A DNA stretch of 64,000 nucleotides from Hedera helix (taxonomy: Eukaryota; Streptophyta; Magnoliopsida; Apiales; Araliaceae): positions 35,835,308 to 35,899,307 of the forward strand of contig OX359275.1 in the NCBI GenBank assembly GCA_947179155.2, given 5' to 3'. Both the position numbers and the translations under genes were made by a program. The notes beneath the pieces are model-generated. The model saw only the letters and a program-made list of their open reading frames with translations, had not been told where the DNA came from and made no database searches. Every line of letters starts with the position of its first letter. Position 1 is the first letter of the stretch. Below, one piece after another: positions 26,258 through 39,193 of the stretch.

Positions 26258-29200
26258 TTAAGGTCGTCCAGATCTTCGGCGCAAATTTTCCAAGGTTTGT
26301 GTAACTAATAGCAGTCGCGGATCGTCATCAGGTATCTCTCTTCCCTACAATTTATTCACAAAAATAATCATGAAGAAAATGCAAAAATCCATGTTGGCAC
26401 CCAATTTGCTTTTTTTTTCTTGTGTTGGTGGGGAGGGGGGCAATTTCCGGAAAACCAAATAAGAATTGTAGCTCAGCCGCCACCAAATACTATTATAACT
26501 CTTGTTGAAGCATGCATGAAACTGAAAACCGTCCAAAGACGATGAATGTATGTATAACAAGACAAAGTGTGCTTTTTCTTAATGCTTGGAGCTAACCTTT
26601 AAGCCATTGTAGTATGCTTCAACAGCGGGAAGCGAAGGGTAAATTTTACGAGCTTGCATCAGGTCCCATATCATATTGGCAGTGATAAAACTACCAGTCT
26701 GTAAATGATTATTGAAATCAATTAACTAGATATTGAAAAATATGATAATCATAATAATAGAATTTTTTTTAAAGATAAAGGGAAAAACCTAAGGCTTCTC
26801 TTCATTAAAGCAACTTCAAGGTAGCATGCATATGATTACCTTTTCGCCAGAGGCAGCAATAAGGACATCATTTCCCATTCTTGGACTCAAGAAGAAGTTC
26901 CGAGAGTTCATTTCTGTCTGCACGAAGGAAACAACACACGAATGCTAAAGAAACAAACAATAAACATCACACCAATAGCCAATCTTTAAAGATTATACAG
27001 TTAAACGTACCAATTTATCTTGAGCAAGCTGCATTCCTTTTGGAGTATGGCCTACCATGGCTCCTTCAATGAGTGTCTACAGCCAGAGTATTTAAAGTAC
27101 ATAAAATAAAAAGTCACTTCTACACAGTACGCAAGTTAAAACAAAGGAGCAAAGGTTGCTGATATACTAAAAGATTACAAGTTCAACAAAAAAGAATATA
27201 TAGACAAACAACAAAATGGTAGTAGGCCATAAATATGGAAAGAATTGCTCAAGATTTACTTATGGGTGGAAGAAACCAGGCATGGATTCATGGTCATTTC
27301 CCAATTGACAATGCACCTCCAGAAGTAATGCATTCAAATCTTTTCCCTCGCCCACAGTAACAAAATTAGGCATGTAAAAGAGTTGCTGAACCCAACTAGT
27401 TATTGTATTAATTGAGCTCAAGGTTTTTGACCTCGAGCCAAGCACAGAAAAAAAAGGTCGAGGAAACTCCACTTGTATAGTAATCAAGTAGCTATCTTGC
27501 TCTACAGGACCTCGAGCTGCTTGTGAGCATAAGTTCCTCAAGAACGTGTAAAAGCTCATTTGAGCTCATCTAAACATGTTTTCAACACAATTACATTGTG
27601 TTCAAATAAAATTTAGCAAGTATAAATATAGGTTTGGTCTTACAATTTATATATGTTATATAGGCTTTAGAAAATGAATTAAAAGCTTTATATAAACTAT
27701 ATATACCCCTATACTTATATAACAAGGTTAAGTGCCAAAAGAGTAGAACGGGGCTTATGCAAGTCTTATTAGAGGTCGGGTAGCTCAACCAGTAAGCAAG
27801 TCAAGTACCATATAACTTGACCTCAGCTTGAGTAGTCTATTGAGCCTGGTTTACCCCGAGCTTGGCTCATTTAGCTTTTAGAGTTGGGTAGCTCGCGGAT
27901 TAACCATTTAGTTTAAAGGCCTCGGCAAATTAAATGATCAAGTGGAGGATATAGACACAGCAACAATGTCAAGGGCACAGCTGTTCAATGAATGTACAAT
28001 CAGGCTGTGAGGAAGAAAATTGCTGATAAACCTCAAATTTGTTAGAAACATAACAAAAATGTCAAAAATTAACATCATACAACAGTTAGGGTTGGTCAAT
28101 AAATTAAAATACTTCAGGCCAAAGTACTTAGTTGTTAGTTTATCAGAGCACTTATTTGTTAGCATGCAAAATACAATATCTGCTTACTCACCGTATATAG
28201 TTCCACCATAGGTGGCTTTCCTGAATTCATGTAGTCTTCAAAAACTTTAAGGCCACGATCAATGTCGCCAGACAGCAGATAGCACCTGCACATAGAGAGT
28301 AAACACAACGAATTACCAGAACAATCACTGGGACAATACAGAGCTCTAATTCTTAGAGACCAATTAAAAATCCTAAATAATTAGAGAAAAATCCCTAATG
28401 ACTATAATATACTCTAATTAAAAGTCCAAACTATTCTATCTAATATAATAAAATATAGTTGCATCAAATACCAAAGCTTTATCTCCAGATAATAACATGA
28501 AATATTAATAATAATTAATCATTATGCCCCTTTCTAAAAATATCAATAAGAATTGCATAATAAGACAATATGTAGACTCAAATCCAAAACCACTAGAATT
28601 TCCATCATACATAAAAATGTATTTATAAGAGTTCAAAGCTTGCTTGAAATATATTTCTATAAGAATTGATCATAAATAATCAGATACCTCATAGTTTGCA
28701 ATATAATAAACACATCAGGAGTTCTATCATCCTTTCTGAGCATCTCCAAAAGTGTTTCAGTAGCCTACCATGAAACATCAAAAGAAAATATGAATTTTTT
28801 TGGCAACTAAAAATTCAAATTATGATGGCAGTTTCATTAAAGACTCCAAATCAAAAACAGTGTAAAGAAAATTTACTATGGATAGTCAAGCAACTTTTTC
28901 AAAAAACTAAATAGGCAAGTAAATCCATTTATATAATTGCATATCCTCCTCAACCTATTTAAACCTATCATCTGATTCATCCTCTAATTTTAGGGCTTGG
29001 AAAAGAAGCATTATCATAATAACATTTCAAGAATGGTGGGCCATCTTCCGAGGACAATGCTAGGGTCTCAAGTTTGCCTCAAACGCACATGTATGTAATG
29101 ATTGCTAAGGACCAAAACCATAATGTTAAAAAAACTGTTCTAATGAACCAATATGTATTTCAGACACATGTTTGACAAAAAATAAATTTGAGACCCCTAG

Positions 29201-32200
29201 CATTACCCATCTTGCAAGGCCTAATATTTTTTTGGAACCAAGGCTGATGCAGGCCAAGATTCTAAAAACTTGAATTTGGAGAAAATTGAAAATAAAGAAA
29301 AATGTAACGACGGTGAAGTTCCACAGTCCACTAACCTTAGGATTATCAACCACAGAAGAGTAGATAATTGATCGCAACCAATTGGAATAATTAAAATATC
29401 AATTAGAATCAATGTGTCAATAATATGTGGGGATTACATCGCTACTTAAAGAGAACCAAAACCCTAATTTTACTTGGGAAGTAAGAAAAATACCAAAAAT
29501 AAAAAATAAAACCACCAATAACTGGAACTCTAAATAAAAGTCTAGAATAATAAATATGACAAATAAATAATCCAAATCATTCACCATCATGACATCTTAG
29601 GGATCGATCCCTATCAATGCATTAATAGTCATCCTAAAGTCAAGCTAGAAGGGATATAGTCTCCTATGTTTTAGGTTTTTTCATGCCATTTTAGTTTAAG
29701 CATATGCTCTCACTTACAAAAATTAAAAGTAAAATTTAAAACATATGCTACGTATTGCTTGCCTTTCCTATTCCATGACAACAAAATCTTTATTCTTTAT
29801 ATAGAAGTTTATTCAATTTTTGAGAATATCAACTTTAGACTAATTTGAATCTTTTATCCTGGATTTTTAATTTTTTTTATATAATTGAATTTTTGTCTTG
29901 GACAGATGAAGATAAAATATGTTATATTTTTATCCCTTAATGCTTAGTCTTTTAAATTTATTTTGTGCCTAACTATACTCATTAATCTTATATTTTTATT
30001 TAGGGTGCAAATAAAGGATTAAGTGTGGAACAATTATATTGGAATAGCAAAATTGGACAATTCTTGGAGTTAATGACAAAACCGTAAATACATAGGAGCA
30101 AAAAGCGCCCCGGCGCACCAAAATACAAAGCAAAATAGCGCCTTAGCGCTACAACTTTTTATACCTCTCGGGTCTACTGCGCCTTAGCGCAACAAGCATG
30201 AAGGAAAAACCGGTCGGGCCAGCCAGAACTAGTTCGCGGATTTTGCATATTTTGATTCCAAATTGGAATGGATTTTCCAAATATGCTTAGGATTTGTCTT
30301 GTAATCTATAAATACATGCTATGAGGCACAATTACGAGTAACTCTCGTCTACAAACTTCTTCTTCTATTATTCTTTCGTGATTTCATCATATGTGGCTAA
30401 ATTCTTGTTCTTGGTTTAAGTGAACAAAAGCCTTCAAAGTTTATAAAATGTGATATTTAATTAATTTTAATTGTTCAATTTATATTTTGAGTATTGGATA
30501 TTCTTATGTGCTTAATTTTTATGATTAATTCGTTTAATTGCTAGAATGCATACTAGTTTATTATTCGTAGCAATCTACTGCTGAATTATATATCAAATCC
30601 GTAATTGTTTGGTCACTCTAATTTGTGAAGCAACTAAGGTTAATAATAATTTGCTGCAGATCAAAATATTATTATATCTTAAAAAGAATATTCAACTAAA
30701 TTAAATACAATCGCGTGTGCTTGTGTTGTTTAGCTTCATCGATCTCTCTATTTCTTAAAGCTACTACTAAATTAAATTTTTAGCACGTGTCTAAGGTTAT
30801 TTAGATCGCTTGTTCTAATTAACTAAAATTAAGGAGAGATAGAAAAATTATTCCAACGGTTAGTATTCAAAGTATTAAATAATTTATGTTAGTGTCAATG
30901 ATCGGTGTAAATTTCTGATGGTGGATGTCAACTTAACTCAAGATTCGTTCTTCAAATTTATTTCATTAATTTACTCTGTGTTAGTTGCCTACTTCTTGTT
31001 ACTTTAGTTAATATTCTTTAAATTGTTTTTGTTAATTTAAAAACACCTCATTCTAGTTTACATGGCATATAATTAGATTAATCATTCTCTGTGGGATCGA
31101 TTCTTGCATGCACTACTACATAAATATTGTTCGCAATAAGGTTTTATTTTTTATTGCCTGCAACAGCACACCATGGACACTTCGGAAATTCGCTAAATGG
31201 AAAGATGGACTAACTATATTTATCTAGGGGGAGAAAAGGATGGTTGACAAGATGGCGGTGGAATCACCAACCATGCCATACAGTCTTTCTCCAAATGCGT
31301 GTTAAAATTACTATGCCTGATTAGCTACATAATATATGTTCCAAATGTTGCAAAACAAAGTAGAAAATATATTAGTGGGAGGCCAGCGGATCTATGATAC
31401 TGCAGTAAACAAACATTAACTCATTAAGACCAGGTAAAAAAGAACAAGTCAAATGTGTGCCTAATTCTTAACAACTCAAAGCAAATAGATATCTTAATTA
31501 ATTACAGATATAGCTGTAATGCACTTGTTCATTTTTAGGATGATATATTGCCACATTGGTACAGTAAGTAACGCCATAAACGTTAATTAATCGAACCAGA
31601 AACAAAGAACTGAAATCCACAAACAAGTGAAAAGAGTGTGGGACTATGACTATTTGTTATTTACGAGAGAGGGAAAAAGAACATGGCAAATTTTTTCATA
31701 GAAGTTGAAGAATTGAAGATGTTGCTTAACCAGAACAATATGCTCTTATAATGAGGACACGGGGATACAGTCTCAACTCCAGCAATAAAATGCTATTAAA
31801 GGGTTTTGGTAACTAACAGTTTTGACTATGAAACCAAGTTTAACAGAACATTTCAAGCATGAGAATTTATTTAGTACACTATGTTCATATATACAGTAGA
31901 AATTTCTTTAATAGACATTGATGCCATTTCATTCTACACAGATTAAGGGGCAGTAACACATCAAACCCCAAAAAAACAATCCAAATTTGTAAGGAAATAA
32001 GATAATATGGCCGCTTATATTCATTTCTTAATGATAAATTAAATGTTTGAATGGATTCTTAATATAAGGCTGAGTAGATATGTGAAATGGTACCTCTATA
32101 TTCCTAAGTTCTGCAAGAGCATGAAATGCAACATGATAGACAGTAAAGGGCCTATTCACGAAACCTCCACGACGATGAACATATTCAGCAGTAGGTATAC

Positions 32201-35200
32201 CATATAACTCTTCTTCAGATATACCCATCATAACGTTTTCTGCATTATCTCTTGATGCTTCTACTGATGACCAACCCTTGGACTGCTCAACAAGCTCAAT
32301 GATCTGTTCCATAAATGAAAGATTAAAAAAATCAGAGTCTTAGGAACTGTAAGATTCAAAGTATAATAGCATAAAAGTTTCAAATAATTACTTTGCCAGC
32401 TGTATCATCCGTAAGCGGTGTTTTATTCCTATGTGCAGCTATAAGTCCCGCATAGCAGAATTTATTTAAACCAAGACCAGCAGCAGTCATATCACGAACA
32501 ATTGCATACCTGTAATGATAAACGGTATCTAGCTTTGTGTTAAACTGAGAGTAAACAATATCTGTTGTTATTGCAAATTACGAACCAATATATACTGGTT
32601 AGTCTGCCAACAAACTATCCACAGTTTTCTACTATAATTTATCATAATTGTCAAAATCTTACAATACGCGATACGTATCTTTCAATACAATATGGAGATA
32701 ATTCGATACATATCGCAAGGTGAATCTAAAATGACACTGTATTGTACGATTCGATACGATTATTACCATATGATACAATACACGATACTTTTTTAAAGTA
32801 AACAACTTGAAAAAGTTTTCATATAGATCCAAAAGACTAAAAACAAAACTTCTAAGCCTTTTACCATTTCAATTGATGAGGTTTTATAGCACAAATATAT
32901 TCTATATCGCTTCATAAGCCTTTAATCACTTTTTTAAAGTATTATATCTTATTGAAAATGTCGTTCTATTTTTTTCACGTCACTTTCTATAAGCATATAT
33001 ATAAATCTCCACTTATTAATTTGAATTATTGTCTTTGGTTTTATAAATTAAAGGTGAATCTGTATTTTCGTTTTCTCTTGTTACTCTATAAACATTACTG
33101 AAATAATATCTAATAAATCAATTTAGAGTATTTTAGCTATTGTTTAACTTTAAAATTTATTTTTAATCTATAATAATATTTACTTGACTACTTTTATATA
33201 TAGTCATGTTTGTGTTTTATATGTTCAAATATATATATTACTACATTTTTTATTTTGTTTCCATATCTTACGATATGGTTTACGATACGATACATAAAAC
33301 ACGATATGGAGATTTTCGATACACGATACGATTCACGATTTGACAACTTTGGAATTTATAGAAATGTCACGAAACCATCTGCGTACTGCAACTTACAGAT
33401 CAATAAGGTAAAATAAAGACAGTGTGACAAACTTAGACTACATAATAAGTAGCATACACTCGATCTAGTCGTCCAGCAGCTGCGTATGCACTAAGTAGGC
33501 AGATGAAAGTTTGTCCAGCAGGTTTGACTTCAAACTTCTTCATTTCTTCCAAAATCTTCAGTAAAGAAAGAAAAAATATATACGTTAATTAAATTTTTGC
33601 TAATCTATAATTAGGTATAGCGAAATAAGGAAGAAACATACAAGGGTTGCCTGATCAGAATTCTTGCACTTCGCACAGGTTGAGATCAAAAAGTTGTATA
33701 ATGCTACCTAGAACAAAGATAAGATAGTCCACAATCATATAAAGGCAAAGTAACAGACTTGACTCAAATAAAAACAGGAACACAATAAGGCACCAGCGTA
33801 ATTGAAATCAAAGAGATACAAATGTTTTAGAAATCATCTCAATGAAGCACGTTATAACATATCTGATTTATTCTTATTCACAGAAGAGAAAGATAACATA
33901 CTAATGTCACTCAAAATTCATGTAAAAGTTTTGTTAGTAATCCTACAATCAAATGGAAGATTTAGATCTACCAAGACAATGATATATGCAAGATAGTACA
34001 ATAAGAGAGGTTTACATAGACGACATAATTTGAAATTATATTCTAGCAATTCCAGGAACAGGCACGATTTCTTTTCTTTTGTTTCTTTTTTTTTGGTTAA
34101 GCAAATTCCACCCTTTTTTTTTGGCAGTGAGACTAATCCCACAGATACAAGCAGTAATTTGTAACCACATGTATCAATTAAATTTAAGTGTTTCGTCTCC
34201 CATGGATGTCAAACAATGTTCTAAAAATCCCCGCCTAGGCCGATTAATTCCCGCCTAGGCGCTAGGCCCTCCCCTGGCGTCACGCCTAGGCCCCCTAGCG
34301 CCTAGCGTCTCGCCTATGCCCAAGGAGGAAAAAAAAATCCCTCTAGAAAATTATACGGGACTGAGCGGGCAAGACGGAGAAATTAGACGGGCCTAAGCTG
34401 AAAATTTAGTGCTGCAATTATTTTTTTTTAATTTTAATAACTAAGTTACAAAACGACGACGTAGGAATAGATGAAGAAGTTCAGGGTTGTTCGAAGCCTT
34501 ACTTGAAAAATGGTTGGTGAAACATCCGAAGCGGATAGCGTGCTAGAGCCTAGGAGAAATTGTATAAATGTTAGACTAAGAGAACTCCATAAATAAATTT
34601 TTTTGTTTAATGATAACACGGAAGAAGAGAGAGATGAAGAGTATGAGTGTGAGCCCAATGGGAACATTATCTTGGAGGGATATAGAGAAGAAGAGTTAGA
34701 GACATATATAGAGGAATATGGAGATGAGGACTATTAGTTTGTATTTTTTATAATTTGTTTGTGTTTGAACTTTAAACAATTGTATGTTTCTATTTGAACT
34801 TTGACATCAACAATATGGATGTGTTTAAACTTTAAGCAAATACATTTATTATCTTTATTATAGATTGTTTTCCTTTATATTATTGTTTTGTTTGGATAAA
34901 TGTAAGAGAAAATATTAAAATTGGCTTAAAATAAAAAATTCCGCCTAAGCCCCCTAGGCGCTAGGCCCCCCGGCCACCCGCCTAGCGCCTTTTAGAACCT
35001 TGATGTAAAACTGTCAAACACAAGGTGTCCAAGTTTACCAACCCCTTAAACACTAGGCCACCCATGCAGTTAGGCCCGTTAGAGAAGATTTTCCTTTTAA
35101 AATAATAAGATGAAAATAAATCAAAAAGTTCTCCTTCCATGCATGAATGTTGACAAAATCCACAACAAAACTATACCCTGTTTAGCAACAAGTATTTTTA

Positions 35201-36085
35201 AACTCTATTAAGATTTAAGAGTGAAGGTCAATTATGATTAAAAAGAAGATAAGAATACTAAACTAGTTGCATTATGTCAACAACATTTTAATCAGAGTTT
35301 GAATTTCTTCTAACATCAGCTTCAATTAAATATCAGAAAATTTAAAATTGAGGGGAAATATGAGCACTGGTGGCTTCAATCACCAATAGTCTACTATTAA
35401 CATTCCTCGCCAAAGAACAGTAAAATTCTAGTTCCTAATGGTACCTCCTACTTAAAATTATACTGCTTATATGACTTAAAACACTTGGGTATAAGCATCA
35501 CAAGTACCAGGATAAAAAGCAATTTACATAAAGCTAAAGAATTCTGAGTTAGCTGCACACAGAGAACAACAAACAAAATAAAAATAAAAAACAAAGTATA
35601 CATACATCAGGAACCAAACCCATGGTTTTCATTTCATCTCGGTAGAAGAAAGCGTCCTGCAAGCGAGCACCTTTCATGGTGCTAATGATCAACGAATGAA
35701 ATGTATCTCGCTCCGGTTTAACCCCATCCAACATCATATCATCATATACATCCCTCACCAAATAATGCCTATTTCAATCACATAAAACAAAACCCATACA
35801 ATTACATAAACATGCGACTACTACCAAGGAGTGAGAGAGAAAGGGGGAAACCTTCGTTGAGCAGTGAGAGAGGCAATGACAGTATTGTATTCAGATTCAT
35901 TGTTGGCGTAATTCCTCTTTGCCAACTGTTCCGCCGAACCGGCAAAATATCGACGGCCAATATCTCGGAGCAGTGACCTATGGTGGCCTGAAGAATAAAT
36001 TACAGCATTAGCAAACCAGAAGAAATGTTATATATATACTAGGATTTGAGGGGAAAGTACCAGAGATTGTTTGAAGAAATCTCAT
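26258..36085 (-). CDS. Intron-rich mitochondrial-type PPR protein, 13 exons
   Basis: Exons (minus) 36085-36061, 35987-35852, 35768-35606, 33707-33642, 33555-33458, 32509-32392, 32303-32094, 28764-28688, 28285-28192, 27076-27011, 26917-26840, 26698-26597 and 26344-26258 join to 439 residues. The basic N-terminus (MRFLQTISGHHRSLLRDIGRR) suits a mitochondrial presequence. PPR-like helical pairs follow: ESEYNTVIASL, KPERDTFHSLIISTMKG, LVPDVALYNFLISTCAKC, EVKPAGQTFICLLSAYAAAG, LGLNKFCYAGLIAAHRN. A second helical half contains TPDVFIILQTMRCYLLSGD. Length and layout match the conserved plant protein typified by Arabidopsis AT4G35850, which I recall as associated with the mitochondrial ribosome; that detail should be confirmed. 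No E or DYW editing domain is present. Introns up to 3.3 kb are loaded with transposon debris. Confidence 0.85.
27240..27930. repeat. Transposon remnant in PPR intron 9
   Basis: GAGCTC/CTCGAG-rich words (GACCTCGAGCCAAG, ACCTCGAGCTGC at left; CCCGAGCTTGGCTCATTTAG at right) recur around an AT-rich core. This is typical of decayed plant DNA transposons with GAGCTCGGCTCG-type ends. Termini were not resolved. Confidence 0.35.
29054..29207. mobile_element. Short MITE in PPR intron 7
   Basis: The left end CAATGCTAGGGTCTCAAG and the right end, read on the minus strand as GTAATGCTAGGGGTCTCAAA, are inverted copies about 150 bp apart. No transposase is present. The target duplication is unclear. Confidence 0.6.
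29900..31170 (+). mobile_element. Probable solo LTR or LTR remnant in PPR intron 7
   Basis: It contains a promoter-like TATA (TCTATAAATACATGC at about 30307), then ATGTGGCTAAATTCTTGTTC, and near the right end TCTGTGGGATCGATTCTTGC, phrases common in plant LTRs. GCGCC/GGCGC words around 30105-30200 fit the upstream U3. I could not fix TG...CA ends or a target duplication. Confidence 0.45.
32647..33347. mobile_element. hAT-type MITE in PPR intron 5
   Basis: The left end TTGTCAAAATCTTACAATAC and the right end (minus) GTTGTCAAATCGTG are inverted. Both run into CGATACG/CGTATCG words typical of a widespread plant hAT MITE family with TTGTCAAAATCG ends. Confidence 0.55.
34214..35002. mobile_element. 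hAT-derived element in PPR intron 3
   Basis: The left end CAATGTTCTAAAA and the right end (minus) CAAGGTTCTAAAA are inverted copies, flanked by ATGTCAAA (34206-34213) and ATGTAAAA (35003-35010), an 8-bp duplication with one mismatch. Just inside both ends are GCCTAGGCG/GCGCTAGGCG motifs. On the plus strand the interior carries a short acidic C-terminal-like frame ending near 34737 (EEELETYIEEYGDEDY), possibly the tail of a lost transposase; that is inference. Confidence 0.8.
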
Positions 36086-38806
36086 GATGTAGCGATGAGA
36101 TGAAGAACGAAGTGTGTGATTTGAAAAACCCTTAAAATTGCGATTTGAAATGATTCATTTGATTCTCATGAGGGGACTGCAGTTAGTCTGTTGTCTGCAC
36201 ATAAACCCTCGGCATTGGAGATTTTAGATTTGTGTCCTGGGGCCGGGGGTGTAAAAAGTCTGTGCACCTTCACTTTACTTTTAAGAGGAAGTGTGGTTTA
36301 TTTGGACATTAGAAACGGGCGTGATGGATCCGATTTATAGATCCGATGTTTTGTTTTTTATGATAGGTGTTTTCTTTCTTTGGTTTCTTGCAATGCATTG
36401 GGCTTGTTTCTTAATAATGGCTTATAATTGAAACAGCTTATAATTTATTTCTAAAAATAAGTTGAAAAATAAAAAGTAATATAATTATTTGATAGTTTAC
36501 ATCTCCATAATTATATTATTTATAATTTAAAAAAGTAATATTAATTTAAAAATATCTCACATTAATTTTAAAAAATTAAAATTGATCATAGAACATATTG
36601 TAGTCATGGAAATCGCGTACATTGCTAGGGTGATGGAGGTGAGAAACTTACAAAATATATTGAATCGGTTGAAAGCTAAGAGATGGAAAAAGAACCGATA
36701 AGCAACTATTAAAATAACATGTGGCAGAATTCTCGACGTTCCGACATAATCATTAATGTCCGAGAGCCGTGACAAGTATTATATAATTTCGAGTGAATTT
36801 GAGATAAGCAACGCTTCACTCAATTCGGAGTTGTTCACAAGTTTCGCAATTTCGTCTCACTTATTTTGTGTTTTGAGAGAGCTCTTTAAATGGTAAAAGA
36901 TTTTCAAAGTTCTCAAAAATCCCTTCACTTGTCAAGTGAAAAAGTTTTTATAGGGTTCAGGTCATATGTCAAGCATATGTCAGAAGAAAAAATTTCAAAA
37001 ATACCCTTAATGATAGAAAATTTTCTAAAATACCTTTAATTACCCGGAAAATATCTAAATCATCAAATTCTTCTAGCCACCAATATAATCCCTCAACCGA
37101 TTCCCAATTTGAGTTTTCCTCATGAGTCTTCTACCTCGGGACTCGTGATGGCACCTCTCAAATCACATTTACAAGGTTTTATAATTTTAAGTTCAGAAAA
37201 TCACATAAAACAATTTTATCGTCAAAATTTTTTGAAAAAATGCATCATGGAGCAGGTAAGAACCAACCTTAGGGGCATGAACCCTAAGGAGCTTGCTCCT
37301 CTTCCGTCACGTTTCATTCGTTTCATGTCTTCTTAATCGATTCTCTTGATTCTTTATTCAATGAAAAGTTTATTTTGTCATATATAAGTTAAGAGATATT
37401 ACTTTTCATCACAAGTCTTCTTAATTTTGGATTTATTATTCGTTTATTGTCCCGCTTAAAACTTGTTCCAAACAAAGTTGAAAAAACAAAACATTAAACA
37501 AACCCTAATTGATCAACCCCTAGGGAGCCGAACCCTAGGGGAACTCCTTAGGATGTTGTCCAATTTTAGTTTGTTTTGTCCTTGTTTTGTTCCAGACATT
37601 CATTATCGAGTGTTATTAACATTAGGAAGGGACCCGCTTAGGGGCGAACCTTAGGGAGTCCAATCTTAAGGAACAATATTAGGTTTTAAGTTATTTTCAG
37701 TCTTTTGTTTGTTTGTTCATTATTCGTTATTCGTTAATTTTGTTTTAATTTATTATATGCGAACCCTAATTTTATTCATAAGCTCACACATATTATAGTC
37801 TAAAAGAGTAAATTCTTTGTTGGCAGATATTGTATTATTATTTGTTTGATGATGGATGGTTGAGAACTTAGTAGCATTGTTTTGTAGCAAATAATTACCC
37901 AGTTTTATTTTATATATATGCTCAGATAAAATATTATTAAAATAGTTGGTGCCAAGTCACTCCACCACGACTTATTCTCCCACATTCTTTCCCTATTTTT
38001 TTCTCCTATATTTTCTGATCCATATTTTTCAAATTTTAATCAAATATTTTAATTTTTCTCTTAATTGCACCCACATACACATAGACTAATGAAAATAATG
38101 AGGCCGAATGAAGACCACATGTTGATAGATGTTTGTTGAGTATCCACCATCAAACTACTAACAAATTTAATTGTGAGAGTGAAAGTATTGTTATCCTTTT
38201 GGCACAAAAAAAAAAACAATTGTCCTTGTCGGTGCTCGCTCAAGAGAATGAATATTCAAACTAAAGAAATGGTTACAAATTAATTGCATTTGGATTCTAC
38301 ACGAGATTATTAATATTACTCCAGATTTAATTTAATTATTAAGCATCTGCTGTTTTAAGGGCGTTGGGAAAAATAGACCACTTTTCAGTAAAAGAATTAA
38401 GGACTCTAGTCTTGATCTCTTTTGTGAGTTTCATCGACAAGAGAGCTCAGTTGTGGCTACAACCCCATTGCGACACAGGGCGTGACTTTCTTCCAATCCC
38501 AAATGATCCTACATGTAATTAAAGATTTTTTCACAAAATTGCAATTAAGAAGAAGGTAAGATTTGAAGGCATGAAGCATCTAAGAAAGAAAGAGGCAAGT
38601 TTGCTTGCCAATTGCTGGCTTAGTGTAATGGCTCCAAATAATACACCACCAGAATAAGATCAGACATACATATTTTCTTTATCTATATATATATATAATT
38701 CAGAGTATATATGTATTTATGATAATTAATCTCTCTAGCTTTCCTCTGGAGAATTACAAATATAATCTGAATTACTAAAAATTAACTAACAAACCACCCC
38801 GGGAAC
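36086..38806. other. Intergenic region with likely LTR-derived DNA, no gene seen
   Basis: The first 250 bases are the PPR promoter. About 36560-37200 resembles part of a minus-strand LTR: minus TATA CCCTATAAAAAC near 36950 and a block GGTGCCATCACGAGTCCCGA near 37140. At about 37265-37680 a CCTTAGGGG/CCTAAGGAG phrase occurs three times. The part from about 38000 to 38806 should include the 3' UTR of the small gene at 38807-39193. Open frames at 37109 and 37463 look like chance. Confidence 0.4.
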
Positions 38807-39193
38807 TTAAGAGGCCTTAGGAAGATAATAGCCAGAAGAAAAGTCGTGAAAATGACCAGGCTTTGAAGATCTGTCGAGATATTTCAAAGAAGTAGGAGTG
38901 ACCTGCATGAACAAATAATTGCCTGCAAAAAGATCACCAAAATGGGACTGACTATCCTTCAACCTCTTGATAACTTTAGACAAAGAAGCCACCACCACCT
39001 TCTTTTTTCTCCTCAAGAATTTCTTCAAGCTTGGAATCTTGATCTTTATTTTCCTCCTAATATGAACTCTCCTATAATACCTTCTTGACCAGCTCCTTAC
39101 CCTCCCAATCCCTCTTTCGCTGTCTTCAACATAACCAATATCGTCAACTCTCAGCCTTTGGTAGGAAATTTTGGCAATTGAATTTGAGGCCAT
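38807..39193 (-). CDS. Small basic plant-specific protein, single exon
   Basis: A 128-residue frame starting MASNSIAKISYQRLRVDD. The middle is strongly basic (SWSRRYYRRVHIRRKIKIKI, FLRRKKK). The C-terminal half carries SHFGDLFAGNYLFMQVTP, a block I recognise as conserved in a family of uncharacterised plant proteins that also share the MA.NSIAK start. The frame looks real because of that conservation pattern and its codon content, but I know no function. There is no signal peptide and no membrane segment. The basic centre could mediate nucleic acid or membrane-lipid binding; this is speculation. It sits alone between RGLG and the PPR gene, same strand. Confidence 0.7.
   Translation of the reverse strand: MASNSIAKISYQRLRVDDIGYVEDSERGIGRVRSWSRRYYRRVHIRRKIKIKIPSLKKFLRRKKKVVVASLSKVIKRLKDSQSHFGDLFAGNYLFMQVTPTSLKYLDRSSKPGHFHDFSSGYYLPKAS

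Noticed and set aside
27775..27850. tRNA-like text (GGTCGGGTAGCTCAACCAGT)
   Set aside because: Resembles the start of a tRNA D-arm but no anticodon or T-arm fold follows; part of a decayed transposon.
37109..37654. Two plus-strand frames of 63-75 codons
   Set aside because: They lie in LTR-like repetitive DNA; no start context, no homology recognised.
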